This document shows positions 1-8,563 of a DNA stretch of 64,000 nucleotides, piece after piece (the first letter of the stretch is position 1; the number at the start of each line of letters is the position of its first letter). Under the pieces are notes generated by a model. The model saw nothing but the letters and a program-made list of their open reading frames with translations, was not told the origin of the DNA and searched no databases. The stretch is from Thermoplasmata archaeon (GTDB lineage Archaea > Thermoplasmatota > Thermoplasmata > Methanomassiliicoccales > Methanomethylophilaceae). The stretch is taken from assembly GCA_015063125.1 (NCBI GenBank), contig SUTB01000003.1, positions 62,001 through 126,000 of the forward strand. Reading direction: 5' to 3'. Made by a program: the position numbers and the translations under genes.

Positions 1-1140
1 AACAACCGCCTCAGAAAGACGAGGAACGATGTTTCACTCGAGATCTCCAAGATGCCCAAGGGCCAGGAGAAGGATTCCAAGATCGCGGAGATGCGCGAAG
101 TCGGAGACAAGATCAAGGCCAACGACGACAGGATGGCCGAGCTCGAGGAGATCAGGCAGGACTGCGTCCTGAACATCCCCAACATCCCCCACGAGTCCGT
201 GCCAATCGGAAAGGACGACACAGAGAACGTCGTCGTATACGAGGCCGGAGAGAAGAGGAAGTTCGACTTCAAGCCCAAGGAGCACTGGGAGCTCGCCGAG
301 GAACTGGACATCATCGATTTCGACAGAGGAACCAAGGTCGCAGGAAGCGGATTCTATGTGATGAAGGGAGATGGAGCAAGGCTCGAGCGCGCCCTCGTCA
401 ACTACTTCCTGGACATGCACAAGGACCAGGGCTACACCGAGCTCGTTGTGCCCGCAGTCATCAACAAGGCGGCGGTCATCGGAACCGGTCAGTACCCCAA
501 CTTGAAGGATGACATGTACTACCTTGCGAAGGACGACATGTACCTCAACCCCACCGCGGAGGTCCCCATAACGAACCTCCTGCAGGACGAGATCCTGGAC
601 AGATCACAGCTTCCCATCTACTACACGGCTAACCTGACATCTTACAGGCGCGAGGTCGGAAAGCACGCGGACACCAAGGGGATCATCCGTGTCCACGAGT
701 TCAGGAAGACAGAGATGGTCAACTTCGTCGAGCCCAGCAAGTCATACGAGAGACTCGAGGAGCTCAGGAAGAATGCAGAGGACCTCATCAACGGTCTCCA
801 GCTGCCCTACAGGGTACTGCTCCTGTGCACTGGTGATATGAGTTTCTCATGCTCCAAGTGCTACGATCTGGAGCTGTACGCTCCCGGAAAGGATGCGTGG
901 CTCGAGGCATCATCCTGTTCCAACTTCACTGACTTCCAGGCAAGGAGGGCAAGGATCAAGTACAGGCCCGAACCCCACCTGAAGAGCGAGTTCGTTCACA
1001 CCCTCAACGGTTCCGGTCTCGCACTCCCCAGGACTGTAGTCGCAGTCATGGAGAACTATCAGAACAAGGATGGTACCATCACCATCCCCGAAGTCCTGAG
1101 ACCCTATATGAGGGGCCAGGAAGTCATCGACAAACACTGA
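1..1140 (+). CDS. serS: Seryl-tRNA synthetase, 5'-truncated by the window edge
   Basis: Charges tRNA-Ser with serine (class II aminoacyl-tRNA synthetase, cytoplasm). The reading frame is open from base 1 and begins inside the N-terminal coiled-coil arm (LRKTRNDVSLEISK), so the true start lies upstream and about 40 residues are missing. The class II motifs are visible: TAEVPITNL, motif 2 as HEFRKTEMVNF (about 690-725) and motif 3 as GSGLALPRTVVAVMEN (about 1009-1056). This is the common bacterial-type SerRS, not the rare methanogen-type enzyme. A stem-loop follows the stop, and the next gene converges on it. Confidence 0.97.
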   Translation, partial: NNRLRKTRNDVSLEISKMPKGQEKDSKIAEMREVGDKIKANDDRMAELEEIRQDCVLNIPNIPHESVPIGKDDTENVVVYEAGEKRKFDFKPKEHWELAEELDIIDFDRGTKVAGSGFYVMKGDGARLERALVNYFLDMHKDQGYTELVVPAVINKAAVIGTGQYPNLKDDMYYLAKDDMYLNPTAEVPITNLLQDEILDRSQLPIYYTANLTSYRREVGKHADTKGIIRVHEFRKTEMVNFVEPSKSYERLEELRKNAEDLINGLQLPYRVLLLCTGDMSFSCSKCYDLELYAPGKDAWLEASSCSNFTDFQARRARIKYRPEPHLKSEFVHTLNGSGLALPRTVVAVMENYQNKDGTITIPEVLRPYMRGQEVIDKH

Positions 1141-1152
1141 AAAACATTTAGA

Positions 1153-1170
1153 GGAGGGGTCTCCCCCTCC
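1153..1170. terminator. Stem-loop between convergent genes
   Basis: GGAGGGG, loop TCTC, then CCCCTCC. It lies between the stop of serS and the stop of the opposing flavin-reductase-like gene, so it may serve both directions. Seen directly; the function is inferred. Confidence 0.55.
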
Positions 1171-1174
1171 ATCA

Positions 1175-1732
1175 TCATTTTAGTTTCTTACCGTCGGAGA
1201 ATGCCTTCCCGACAACTTCGCCGAACGCGAGATAATCGTGGTTGATCGCATCGTAGATTATCGGGTGGTATTTGCTGAGGTCCACCTTGCCGTCCGTGAG
1301 GATCGCATCATCGATGTTCAGATTGACGATCTCACCGATGCACTCGCAGTTGCTCTTGGTGTAGCTCTTAAGTTTGCACTCCAGACAGATAGGGAGCTCC
1401 ATGATTATCGGAGCATCCACCTTCTTGCTCTTCTCGGCGTGGAATCCTGCCTTCTCGAACTTATTCGGGACATTGTTCCCAGATACGATACCGACGTAAT
1501 CGGATCCAACGACAGTCTCCTGCGTTGCGAAACCGACAGTGAACGCCTTGCGCTTCAGGATGTTCTCTACCGTCTTATGCTCCGGAGACAGACAGATGCT
1601 GATCTCCGTGTCCTCATGGATTCCTCCCCATGCCGCATTCATCGCATTGGGCGTTCCGTCACTGTTGTATGTACCGATGATCAGAACTGGCTCGGGATAG
1701 ATGCATGGTTTGGCTCCGAAATCCTTCCTCAT
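1175..1732 (-). CDS. Flavin reductase-like (FMN-binding split barrel) protein
   Basis: 185 residues. It resembles the flavoredoxin / flavin reductase-like family: an N-terminal PEPVLIIGTYNSDGTPNAMN strand-turn typical of the FMN-binding split barrel, then a conserved centre (ISICLSPEHKTVENI) and an acidic C-terminal part. Such proteins bind FMN and pass electrons, or reduce flavins with NAD(P)H; the substrate cannot be read from the sequence. There is no signal peptide or membrane segment, so it is cytoplasmic. It follows the HD-domain gene on the same strand with a 23 bp gap and may be co-transcribed. Family confident, role unknown. Confidence 0.8.
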   Translation of the reverse strand: MRKDFGAKPCIYPEPVLIIGTYNSDGTPNAMNAAWGGIHEDTEISICLSPEHKTVENILKRKAFTVGFATQETVVGSDYVGIVSGNNVPNKFEKAGFHAEKSKKVDAPIIMELPICLECKLKSYTKSNCECIGEIVNLNIDDAILTDGKVDLSKYHPIIYDAINHDYLAFGEVVGKAFSDGKKLK

Positions 1733-1755
1733 GAGGGCGGTATCGGTTTAGTATA

Positions 1756-2901
1756 TCAAATATTCATGGTGTCCAGGTCGGCAACGATCCTTGCGGTATC
1801 TATGCTTCCCTTCCTGTCCAGAAGCTTGGCGCGGATGTCCTTCTCACCCTGTCTTAGGGTGGTTGAGCTCACTCCGTAGCAGATGGAGATGTGCGCCTCC
1901 ATGTAAGCGGCGAGGTTGTCGCAGGTCTTGAGGTCGTAACCGTTCCTCCTCCCGAACTTAGGATTGGTAGCATCGACGAACGGGTCCATGACCATGAACA
2001 TGAACTCCTCATGCCACTCCGGCGCCAACAAGGGGAGGATCTTGCTCTCCACCAGATCCCTCTCGTAATCCTCCAGCAGGGATGCCAATCCGGAGACGTT
2101 CACCTTGATCGGCGTGATGACATCCTTGGTGAGCACCTCGGGAAGATCGTGGAATAGACCGGTGTAGTAATCGTTGTAAATCTGCCTATCTGAGGCACCG
2201 GCATCCAGATCGTTGAGGAACATCGAATTGGCGACCATCAGGGAGTGCCCCAGAACCGTCGTCTTGGGGATGCGGGGCGTCCTCGCCCAGCGCTGCTGGA
2301 ATCTCAGCTGTCCGATCAGGTCGATGAAATTGAATGAATCGCTCCTTGAGGTGGCGATCTCGCGCACCCCGGCCAGATCCATATGCTGGTCGATCTGCTC
2401 ATCGATCTCGTTGCGGGTGATATCGATGCCGTAAAGCGATCTGTTGGAATCATAGATCAGATTGAACTCCCAGCGTGTGGCCAGATAGTGAGCTGCACGG
2501 ATGATGTCATCCTCGTGAGACTTGTAGTTCTTCTCGAGGTATGTGATGAATCTCTGCCTGAAATCCGGATCGGAATCGGGGATCAACCTGTCATATTCTG
2601 AGATGACGAACTCGTTGACATCCTCTCTCCTGTCCTGGGAGATCTTGTGGAAGACCTGGGGCTTCAGGTCTGTGAGAACGGCGCGCTGTATGAACGAGAA
2701 GATCTGGTGCTCTATGAGCCTCTTCCAGTCCACGGATTTGCCGGCCTTCTCCTCGAACTTGCCGATCATCCAGGATATGGCGGCCTTGTGTGCCTGCTTG
2801 TCCATCTCCGTCAGATCGACCGGCCTGAGATGGTCGTTCCACCTGTGCATGTTGGCGGAATCGAAGAAAAGGTACAGGATACGTGCGTTGAGAGCGGACA
2901 T
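1756..2901 (-). CDS. HD-domain phosphohydrolase
   Basis: 381 residues. A metal-dependent HD hydrolase is indicated by LGHSLMVAN, then FHDLPEVLTKD (residues about 247-257) and a later conserved Asp in KTCDNLAAYMEAH, the order of metal ligands in YfbR-like/COG1896 proteins that act on nucleotides or other phosphoesters. The first 170 residues are helical and not recognised. No membrane segment. The gene starts 5 bp after a small membrane protein gene on the same strand, so the two are probably one transcript. The substrate cannot be assigned. Confidence 0.8.
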   Translation of the reverse strand: MSALNARILYLFFDSANMHRWNDHLRPVDLTEMDKQAHKAAISWMIGKFEEKAGKSVDWKRLIEHQIFSFIQRAVLTDLKPQVFHKISQDRREDVNEFVISEYDRLIPDSDPDFRQRFITYLEKNYKSHEDDIIRAAHYLATRWEFNLIYDSNRSLYGIDITRNEIDEQIDQHMDLAGVREIATSRSDSFNFIDLIGQLRFQQRWARTPRIPKTTVLGHSLMVANSMFLNDLDAGASDRQIYNDYYTGLFHDLPEVLTKDVITPIKVNVSGLASLLEDYERDLVESKILPLLAPEWHEEFMFMVMDPFVDATNPKFGRRNGYDLKTCDNLAAYMEAHISICYGVSSTTLRQGEKDIRAKLLDRKGSIDTARIVADLDTMNI

Positions 2902-2906
2902 GCCGA

Positions 2907-3194
2907 TTACTCCAGGACCTCTATCGTGGCGTCGTCGCCGACAGGCTGATAAGGGCCGTCAAGGGAGATTATGCATCCCCTGTCCATAGCGACCTCTTCC
3001 CTCGATGCCAATTCCTTCTCGATCTTCCTGGAGCTAAGTGCGGAGAGGGTATATCCTCCTACCATCAGGACCATTCCGATGATGAACGTCCCGATGAAGA
3101 CTCCGCTAGGGACGAACACGTACACCAGGAACGACAGGACCGTGGCGATCATGCCTACGATGGTCAGAATGGGCAGAAGTTCTCTGTACTCCAT
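2907..3194 (-). CDS. Small membrane protein with two transmembrane helices
   Basis: 95 residues. Two hydrophobic spans (residues about 7-30 and 33-52) are followed by a charged cytoplasmic tail (SSRKIEKELASREE) and a short C-terminal strand-like segment. No family recognised. It lies directly upstream of the HD-domain gene with a 5 bp gap and ends in TAA, one of the few non-TGA stops here. Coding is supported by codon use and operon spacing; the function is unknown. Confidence 0.7.
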   Translation of the reverse strand: MEYRELLPILTIVGMIATVLSFLVYVFVPSGVFIGTFIIGMVLMVGGYTLSALSSRKIEKELASREEVAMDRGCIISLDGPYQPVGDDATIEVLE

Positions 3195-3249
3195 GTTCTC
3201 AAATCCCTCTTGTCCGATAAATAAATGGGGGAATGCTCCCCCTTGACTT

Positions 3250-4800
3250 TCACTGAGATGCTTCGTTGAGCCTTCCGATGACGAACTGCTTGTCCATGCT
3301 GGCCAGGAACGGTCCGAGCCTCGGACCCATGTTCTTACCTATGAGGATCTTGTACATCGCCTTGAAGGCACCTTTGTTTCCGATGGAACCCTGTGCGACC
3401 TCGGTGACCGCAGCGTTGATCGATTCGGCAGTCCATGCATCATCCGCAAGCCTTCCCGCCAGTGCCTTGAAGTAAGCCTTCTCATCGGCGGAGAGCTCTA
3501 TTCCCTCGGGGACCTTGTCCTGTATGGAGAACTTGACGTTATCGGGAGCGAACTTGTCCAGCCAGAACCTGATGCAGTCCACACGGACCTGGAGCCTCTT
3601 GCGGTCGAAGTCGGTGATCTTGGACATATCCTCGGTCCTTCCCAGGATCTCCATCACACCGTCGAAGTCCTTCGCCATCTGGACGACATTGACCAGATGC
3701 CTGTATGAGATCTGCATGGGCAGCTTCTCGGGAACGTGGTTGTGCTGAGCGATGACGTATGCCGCGACGTTGTTCTCCTCTGCCTCGGTGAACTCCTTGG
3801 AGAAGTATGCCTTCTCCATCCTGTCGTACTCATCGGTCATGTCCAGGAGCCCCATTCCATAATCGTAGTCGATGGCCCTGTTGGGCTGTGTCCTGAGGAA
3901 CAGGTAGTTGAGGACCTCTGGAGGGGTCATGTTGATCGCATCGAGACCGGTGACCGCGCTTCCCAGTGACTTGTGCATCTGGACGATCTGTCCTCCGGAC
4001 TTCAGCTGGACGAACTCGTATGGAATAGGATAGGGTGCCTTTCCTCCGAAGATCTCTGAGACGAGCCTTTTTCCGGAATCGTAGGAACCTCCCGCTGCCG
4101 CGTGGTCCTTTCCGAAGGGCTCTGCGGATGTTCCGAAGATCATCCACTTGGCAGGCCACTCGAGCCTCCACTTGAGCTTTCCCTCCATCTTACGGACATC
4201 AACCTTTCCGCTGGATCCGCATTTACAGGAGTACTCGAGGTAGGGGAACTCGTATGTGTCGAAGTTCGCCTTGCAGAAACGACCGCAGTCTGGGCAGAGC
4301 GGATCGTAGGGCGAGAAGTTGGGGTCGGCATCCTTTCCGGTGACCTCGTGGAGGATCTGGATGACCTCCTGCCTCTTGTTGATCGTCATGTCGATCCACT
4401 TGGCGAACTCCCCATTAGCGTAGAGCTCGTGGGTCCAGACGATCTCGCAGTGGACCTCCAGGGAATCGACTGCGTCCAAGAAAGGCTGGATGAAGTGATG
4501 GGCGTAGTTGTTGTGCTTACCGCAGGGGCAGGGGATCATGCAGATAGGCTTTCCGACATAGTCCTCGTACTCTTCCGGGAGGAACTCGTACCTCTTCCTC
4601 AGAGGGTCGAACGAGTCTATGAGGTAGATCAGCCTGACGTTCTTACCTTGGGACGCCACGGCACTGCGGATGGATTCTCCGGTGATTGCCTCTCTTAGAC
4701 TTCCTACGTGGATGATTCCCGTGGGGCTGATTCCTGTAGCGATCAACGGGTGCTCGCAGGTCTCTGCCACTTCCTTTGCGATTACATCTGCCCAGTGCAT
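3250..4800 (-). CDS. lysK: Class I lysyl-tRNA synthetase
   Basis: Charges tRNA-Lys. Class I LysRS is typical of many archaea. About 516 residues from MHWADVIAKEVAE, the usual start of the family; a longer frame reaches 4848, but its extra 16 codons overlie the promoter. The signature region is GIIHVGSLRE (HIGH-type, residues about 25-36), and a KMSKS-type loop appears as MHKSLGS (about residue 275). Cys pairs (CPDCGRFC, CKCG) form a zinc ribbon in the middle. An A/T-rich TATA box lies about 25 bp before the start, giving a very short leader. Divergent from secG. Confidence 0.96.
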   Translation of the reverse strand: MHWADVIAKEVAETCEHPLIATGISPTGIIHVGSLREAITGESIRSAVASQGKNVRLIYLIDSFDPLRKRYEFLPEEYEDYVGKPICMIPCPCGKHNNYAHHFIQPFLDAVDSLEVHCEIVWTHELYANGEFAKWIDMTINKRQEVIQILHEVTGKDADPNFSPYDPLCPDCGRFCKANFDTYEFPYLEYSCKCGSSGKVDVRKMEGKLKWRLEWPAKWMIFGTSAEPFGKDHAAAGGSYDSGKRLVSEIFGGKAPYPIPYEFVQLKSGGQIVQMHKSLGSAVTGLDAINMTPPEVLNYLFLRTQPNRAIDYDYGMGLLDMTDEYDRMEKAYFSKEFTEAEENNVAAYVIAQHNHVPEKLPMQISYRHLVNVVQMAKDFDGVMEILGRTEDMSKITDFDRKRLQVRVDCIRFWLDKFAPDNVKFSIQDKVPEGIELSADEKAYFKALAGRLADDAWTAESINAAVTEVAQGSIGNKGAFKAMYKILIGKNMGPRLGPFLASMDKQFVIGRLNEASQ

Positions 4801-4814
4801 TCTAATCGAAGCGC

Positions 4815-4830
4815 GTATATATGTATAATA
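4815..4830 (-). promoter_or_regulatory. TATA box of lysK
   Basis: On the minus strand the region reads TTATACATATATAC about 15-30 bases upstream of the ATG at 4800. This supports a start at 4800 with an almost leaderless mRNA and argues against the upstream ATG at 4848. Confidence 0.6.
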
Positions 4831-4887
4831 AAAAGGGATTTCGGTCACGCGCGACTGAAAGGCTTTCCAATCTTTCTATGGCAGTCC

Positions 4888-4895
4888 TTTTATAG
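4888..4895 (+). promoter_or_regulatory. TATA box of secG
   Basis: TTTTATAG is centred about 25 bp before the ATG at 4917, so transcription would begin close to the start codon. This decides the start in favour of MAKKNDSG rather than the frame opening at 4896. Confidence 0.55.
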
Positions 4896-4916
4896 TTGTC
4901 CTTAATTCGCTATTTT

Positions 4917-5081
4917 ATGGCAAAAAAGAACGACAGCGGTTTCCAGTCCTCCGCAGGTCTGATGAGATACTTCGACGTCGAGAACGAGAAGGGTCTCAAG
5001 GTCAGCCCCTACGCGGTCATCGGTATCGCCATTGCTGTCATCGTCATCGTGGAGATCGCATCCGCATTCTTCTCCCTCTGA
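4917..5081 (+). CDS. secG: Protein translocase Sec61-beta / SecG subunit
   Basis: 54 residues. Small subunit of the archaeal SecYEG protein-conducting channel in the cytoplasmic membrane. The sequence runs QSSAGLMRYFD, then EKGLKVSPYAVIG, then one C-terminal transmembrane helix (about residues 34-52), which is the Sec61-beta plan and length. Start chosen at ATG 4917 because the TATA box sits 25 bp upstream and the family begins MAKK. Divergent from lysK, followed by its own intergenic region. Confidence 0.93.
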   Translation: MAKKNDSGFQSSAGLMRYFDVENEKGLKVSPYAVIGIAIAVIVIVEIASAFFSL

Positions 5082-5179
5082 TCGTTAGGTTGCCGTAGTC
5101 AGGCCCTTCATCAGTCGGTGAAAGGCTATTTTGAAAATCCATCAGAGTGCATTCCAGTTATATCCTCTGATTCCGATAC

Positions 5180-5689
5180 ATGCGCATGTCCGATCCAAGG
5201 CTCGATGCGCTGATGTCCGAATTCGAATCCGGACGCGTTCCACTTCTTCAGTTCATACGCTCGGCCAAGGGTATCCTGGATTCAATGGATGAGGGGCTGG
5301 AGATCATAGGGAAGGCCTATGTGGGCAGCTTCGGGAACCATACCGAAGGAAGGGACCTGATGTCATGCCTGCTCAGGATCTCCGGATTCGAGACCGTCGT
5401 GGCCGACCGTCATGTGAGCGTAGAGACGATGATCAAATCCTGCGCCGAGGACCCGACCATAGATGTTCTGTGCCTATCGGTTCAGACCACATACGACTGT
5501 CCTAGCCTCTATGATCTTGAAGAGCTTCTGGAGGAGGCAGGCATCAGGGATCGCCTTATCGTCAATGTTGGCGGTGCAGCCATCAACGAATTCCTTGCAG
5601 AGAAGATGGGATCAGACGTCTTCAGCAGATCCGCGGTTGAATCTACCAGGCTGATCAAAGAGAAAGTTCTGGAGAGAAAAGGATTGTAA
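5180..5689 (+). CDS. Corrinoid-protein-like (B12-binding fold) protein with altered cobalt motif
   Basis: 169 residues. The stretch from about residue 43 to the end follows the B12-binding Rossmann fold of methyltransferase corrinoid proteins (MtaC/MtbC type): a G-x-H-x-x-G motif (GNHTEG), LLRISGFETV, VLCLSVQTT (the conserved Ser strand), then IVNVGGAAINEFLAEKMGSD. The Asp of the usual DxHxxG is Gly here, while the cobalt-ligand His and the final Gly remain. The N-terminal helical cap is shorter than in MtaC. No methyltransferase gene is adjacent. It may bind cobalamin weakly, act as a sensor, or have lost cobalamin binding. Start at ATG 5180 or 5186; TATA-like TTATATCC lies just upstream. 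Confidence 0.7.
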   Translation: MRMSDPRLDALMSEFESGRVPLLQFIRSAKGILDSMDEGLEIIGKAYVGSFGNHTEGRDLMSCLLRISGFETVVADRHVSVETMIKSCAEDPTIDVLCLSVQTTYDCPSLYDLEELLEEAGIRDRLIVNVGGAAINEFLAEKMGSDVFSRSAVESTRLIKEKVLERKGL

Positions 5690-5699
5690 GGGGTTTGAT

Positions 5700-5715
5700 G
5701 CCCGCTTTCGCGGGC
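5700..5715. terminator. Stem-loop between convergent genes
   Basis: GCCCGC, loop TTTC, GCGGGC. It sits between the corrinoid-like gene (+) and the AGCS transporter (-). Perfect 6-bp stem. Confidence 0.5.
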
Positions 5716-5724
5716 TGAAATGTT

Positions 5725-7131
5725 TCATTCCCAATCGGTCACACCGGTGTCGTCACTGAGAACATCCTTGTGGAATTTGGGCTTCTCAACGCCTTCGGCC
5801 TTCTGCTTCTTGTAATCATTGTAGACTTCAACAGCACGGTTGAAGAGCTTGAAGATGACGAAACAGTTGATGATACCGCACAGCGCCAACAGGATGTCCA
5901 GTATGGCGAAGATTAGGTCCGATGCGTACAGGGTGGAGAAGAACACGACCACCATGACCAGGATCATGATGATGTACTTCGAGTTCTTGCTCTCGGTTAT
6001 GAACTTCAGATTGTTCTCACCGATCACATAGTCTCCCATGAGACAGGTGATAGAGAACAGGAAGATGAAGATGAAGATCAGCGTAGGCGCTATGTCTCCG
6101 AGAACACTGGTGAATGCTCCCTGCAGATAAGGCATGGAGTCCTCTGCGATCTCCACCAAGGGATCGAAGTTCATGTAGGTCAGGATGACCAGTGCAGTGA
6201 GGGTACAGATCAGTGTATCGATGAGTACTCCCAGGGACTGGGAGAGACCCTGAGCTACAGGGTGGTCGACATCCGCCAGGGACGATACGTTGGTAATGGT
6301 ACCGATACCGGCCTCGTTGGACCAGATTCCTCTCCTCATACCCCAGAGCAATGCACCGGCGATTCCACCGACGAATGCGGGCGGACTGAATGCATACTGG
6401 AAGATCATGACGATCGCGTTGCCGATATTCTGATAGTTCAACAGAACCGTAACGAGACAGATCACGAGCCATCCCAGAGCCATGAAGGGAACGATGTATG
6501 CGGATGATTTGGCGATCCTCTTGAATCCTCCTATGGCCACGATGAATGCGATGATGGTCATCACGATCGCGAGGATCAGCGCATTGTTCTCGAACTCGAA
6601 TGCTCCACAGAACGCTTCGGAAATGGCTGCCGTCTCCGACGAGATGTATCCGACCAGATACATCATGATCATAAGACCGGCGACGACTGCTCCGAACTTC
6701 TTCAATCCGAGTCCGTTGGCGATGTTGTAAGCGGGACCTCCCTTGGAGTTACCATCTTTATCACGGGTCTTGAACAGCTGTCCGATGGTCGACTCAACGA
6801 AACTCGTTGCTCCACCCAACGTAGCGAAAACCCACATCCAGAATATAGCTCCGGGTCCACCGCACAAGATAGCGGTAACAGGACCAGCGATGTTTCCGAC
6901 TCCCACACGGTTACCCATGCTCACGCAAAACACTTGGAACGGCGTGACTTCTCCTTTCTCACTCTTTTCCTTGGAGAATGTTACCTTGAACATCTCCTTG
7001 ATCTGTGTGAACTGGATCCCTTTGAACCTGATGGTCGAATACAATCCGAGAAGGAAGATCAACACGAACGGGATCAACCATAAGAGATCGTCGAATTCCC
7101 ACAGCATATCTGCAATTTCAGTCTCATCCAT
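5725..7131 (-). CDS. Sodium:alanine/glycine symporter (AGCS family)
   Basis: 468 residues, full length for the family. Imports small neutral amino acids with Na+ across the cytoplasmic membrane. Family hallmarks are GNRVGVGNIAGPVTAI near residues 70-85 and RRGIWSNEAGIGTITN near residues 275-290, with about ten hydrophobic spans and a charged C-terminal tail. It is first of three minus-strand genes in map order (AGCS, cation antiporter, repeat protein), separated by about 70 bp gaps, so each may have its own promoter. Alanine or glycine is the likely substrate by family, not proven. Confidence 0.93.
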   Translation of the reverse strand: MDETEIADMLWEFDDLLWLIPFVLIFLLGLYSTIRFKGIQFTQIKEMFKVTFSKEKSEKGEVTPFQVFCVSMGNRVGVGNIAGPVTAILCGGPGAIFWMWVFATLGGATSFVESTIGQLFKTRDKDGNSKGGPAYNIANGLGLKKFGAVVAGLMIMMYLVGYISSETAAISEAFCGAFEFENNALILAIVMTIIAFIVAIGGFKRIAKSSAYIVPFMALGWLVICLVTVLLNYQNIGNAIVMIFQYAFSPPAFVGGIAGALLWGMRRGIWSNEAGIGTITNVSSLADVDHPVAQGLSQSLGVLIDTLICTLTALVILTYMNFDPLVEIAEDSMPYLQGAFTSVLGDIAPTLIFIFIFLFSITCLMGDYVIGENNLKFITESKNSKYIIMILVMVVVFFSTLYASDLIFAILDILLALCGIINCFVIFKLFNRAVEVYNDYKKQKAEGVEKPKFHKDVLSDDTGVTDWE

Positions 7132-7201
7132 CCTTAAACCTCACAGTAGTTAAGGTAAGTACGGAGTACGAATCTCCATCTTCCGTTTTATAGGATGTGG
7201 G

Positions 7202-8491
7202 TCAGATCTCGTCTTCCGGGATGATGGTGTATTGCCCTTCGTACTTCTTCTTGAACAGTGAAGAAAGGATCGGAGGCGCTATGATAGTGGTCAGCACGGA
7301 CATCATGACGACGACGGTGTAGAGGTCTCCGGTCATCACACCAGCGTGGAGACCTATCGATGCGATGATGATTCCGACCTCTCCCCTGGGCATCATACCG
7401 ACTCCGATGATGCTGAAGGAGGCTCTGTCGATCGACTTGTCCCCGAGTCTTGCTCCGAGACCACATCCGAAGTACTTGGTGACCATTGCAAGGATGATGA
7501 CGATCAGAACAAGGAACACTATTGACAGATCGGTCATCGCGTATATGTCCACCTGCAGTCCGACGTTGATGAAGAAGAACGAGATCAGGAACGAGGTGAT
7601 AGCCTCCACCCTGTGCTCCAGCTCCCACTCCCAAGCGTAATCTGCGAACATCATTCCTGCAAGGAATGCTCCGATGATCGCTGCGAGACCGATGTACTCT
7701 GCCAGAGCGGCCATTGAGAGACAGACGATGATGGCGAAGACCAGCTTGTTGTATGTGATGGGGACCTTTCCGGCTGCCCTGACCTTCGCATTCCTCTCAT
7801 CGAAGAAGTCGTAGATCTTCGGGACGGCGTACTTGGCAACTGCTATCGCAGCCAACACGAACACCACAGCCTTGATGATGATAATGGAGAGGTCGACCAT
7901 GTCTATACCGCCCTCTGAGGAGGCCATTCCCTGGACGATGGCCAGAACGATCATTCCGAGAACATCGTCGATGACGGCTGCCGCGATGATTATACGGGAT
8001 TCCTTGACCTCCATCAGCCTCATGTCCTTGATGATACGGGCAGTGATCCCTACCGATGTGGCGACCATTGCCGCTCCCATGAACATGGCTGCATTCATGC
8101 TGTATCCTCCGATGGCCATGACCAATGAAAAACCAGCGATGAATGGCAGTATGACTCCCAGCAATGCCGTTAGGAATGCGGCCTTACCGGATCCCAGGAG
8201 GTCCTTGACCTTCGTCTCCAATCCGACGGAGAACAGCAGGAACATGACTCCTAGCTCTGATAGGGTGTAGATGATGTCGTAGATGTTATCCTCGCCGTAC
8301 TCATCAGAATAAGGATCGATAGCGAGGATATCTGTCATGAAGCTTCCTCCAGCAACGTTCGCAATCAGTATACCGATGAGTATCTCGCCGATAAGGCCGG
8401 GAAGACCGAATCTTGCGAAAAGTGTCGCACCTATACGGGCCAACGCGAAGATGACCGCCATACTGAAGAGAACCTGTAAGAGGAGTTCCAT
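7202..8491 (-). CDS. Na+(K+)/H+ antiporter, CPA2 (NapA/KefB) family
   Basis: 429 residues with about 12 membrane spans. Exchanges monovalent cations for protons. Features of the family are GLPGLIGEILIGILIAN near the N-terminus, an acidic pair in a transmembrane helix (AAVIDDVLGMIV) that marks the ion site of electrogenic NapA-type members, and GMMPRGEVGIIIASIGL near the C-terminus. There is no C-terminal RCK/TrkA regulatory domain, so it is the short form. Neighbouring AGCS and NSS carriers use Na+ gradients that this protein could help maintain. Confidence 0.9.
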   Translation of the reverse strand: MELLLQVLFSMAVIFALARIGATLFARFGLPGLIGEILIGILIANVAGGSFMTDILAIDPYSDEYGEDNIYDIIYTLSELGVMFLLFSVGLETKVKDLLGSGKAAFLTALLGVILPFIAGFSLVMAIGGYSMNAAMFMGAAMVATSVGITARIIKDMRLMEVKESRIIIAAAVIDDVLGMIVLAIVQGMASSEGGIDMVDLSIIIIKAVVFVLAAIAVAKYAVPKIYDFFDERNAKVRAAGKVPITYNKLVFAIIVCLSMAALAEYIGLAAIIGAFLAGMMFADYAWEWELEHRVEAITSFLISFFFINVGLQVDIYAMTDLSIVFLVLIVIILAMVTKYFGCGLGARLGDKSIDRASFSIIGVGMMPRGEVGIIIASIGLHAGVMTGDLYTVVVMMSVLTTIIAPPILSSLFKKKYEGQYTIIPEDEI

Positions 8492-8563
8492 GGGTCTCGT
8501 AATCTGATAATAATATAAAAACGTAAAAGAAATGGTTTGGATGGGAAAGAAGTTTCTTCGGAG

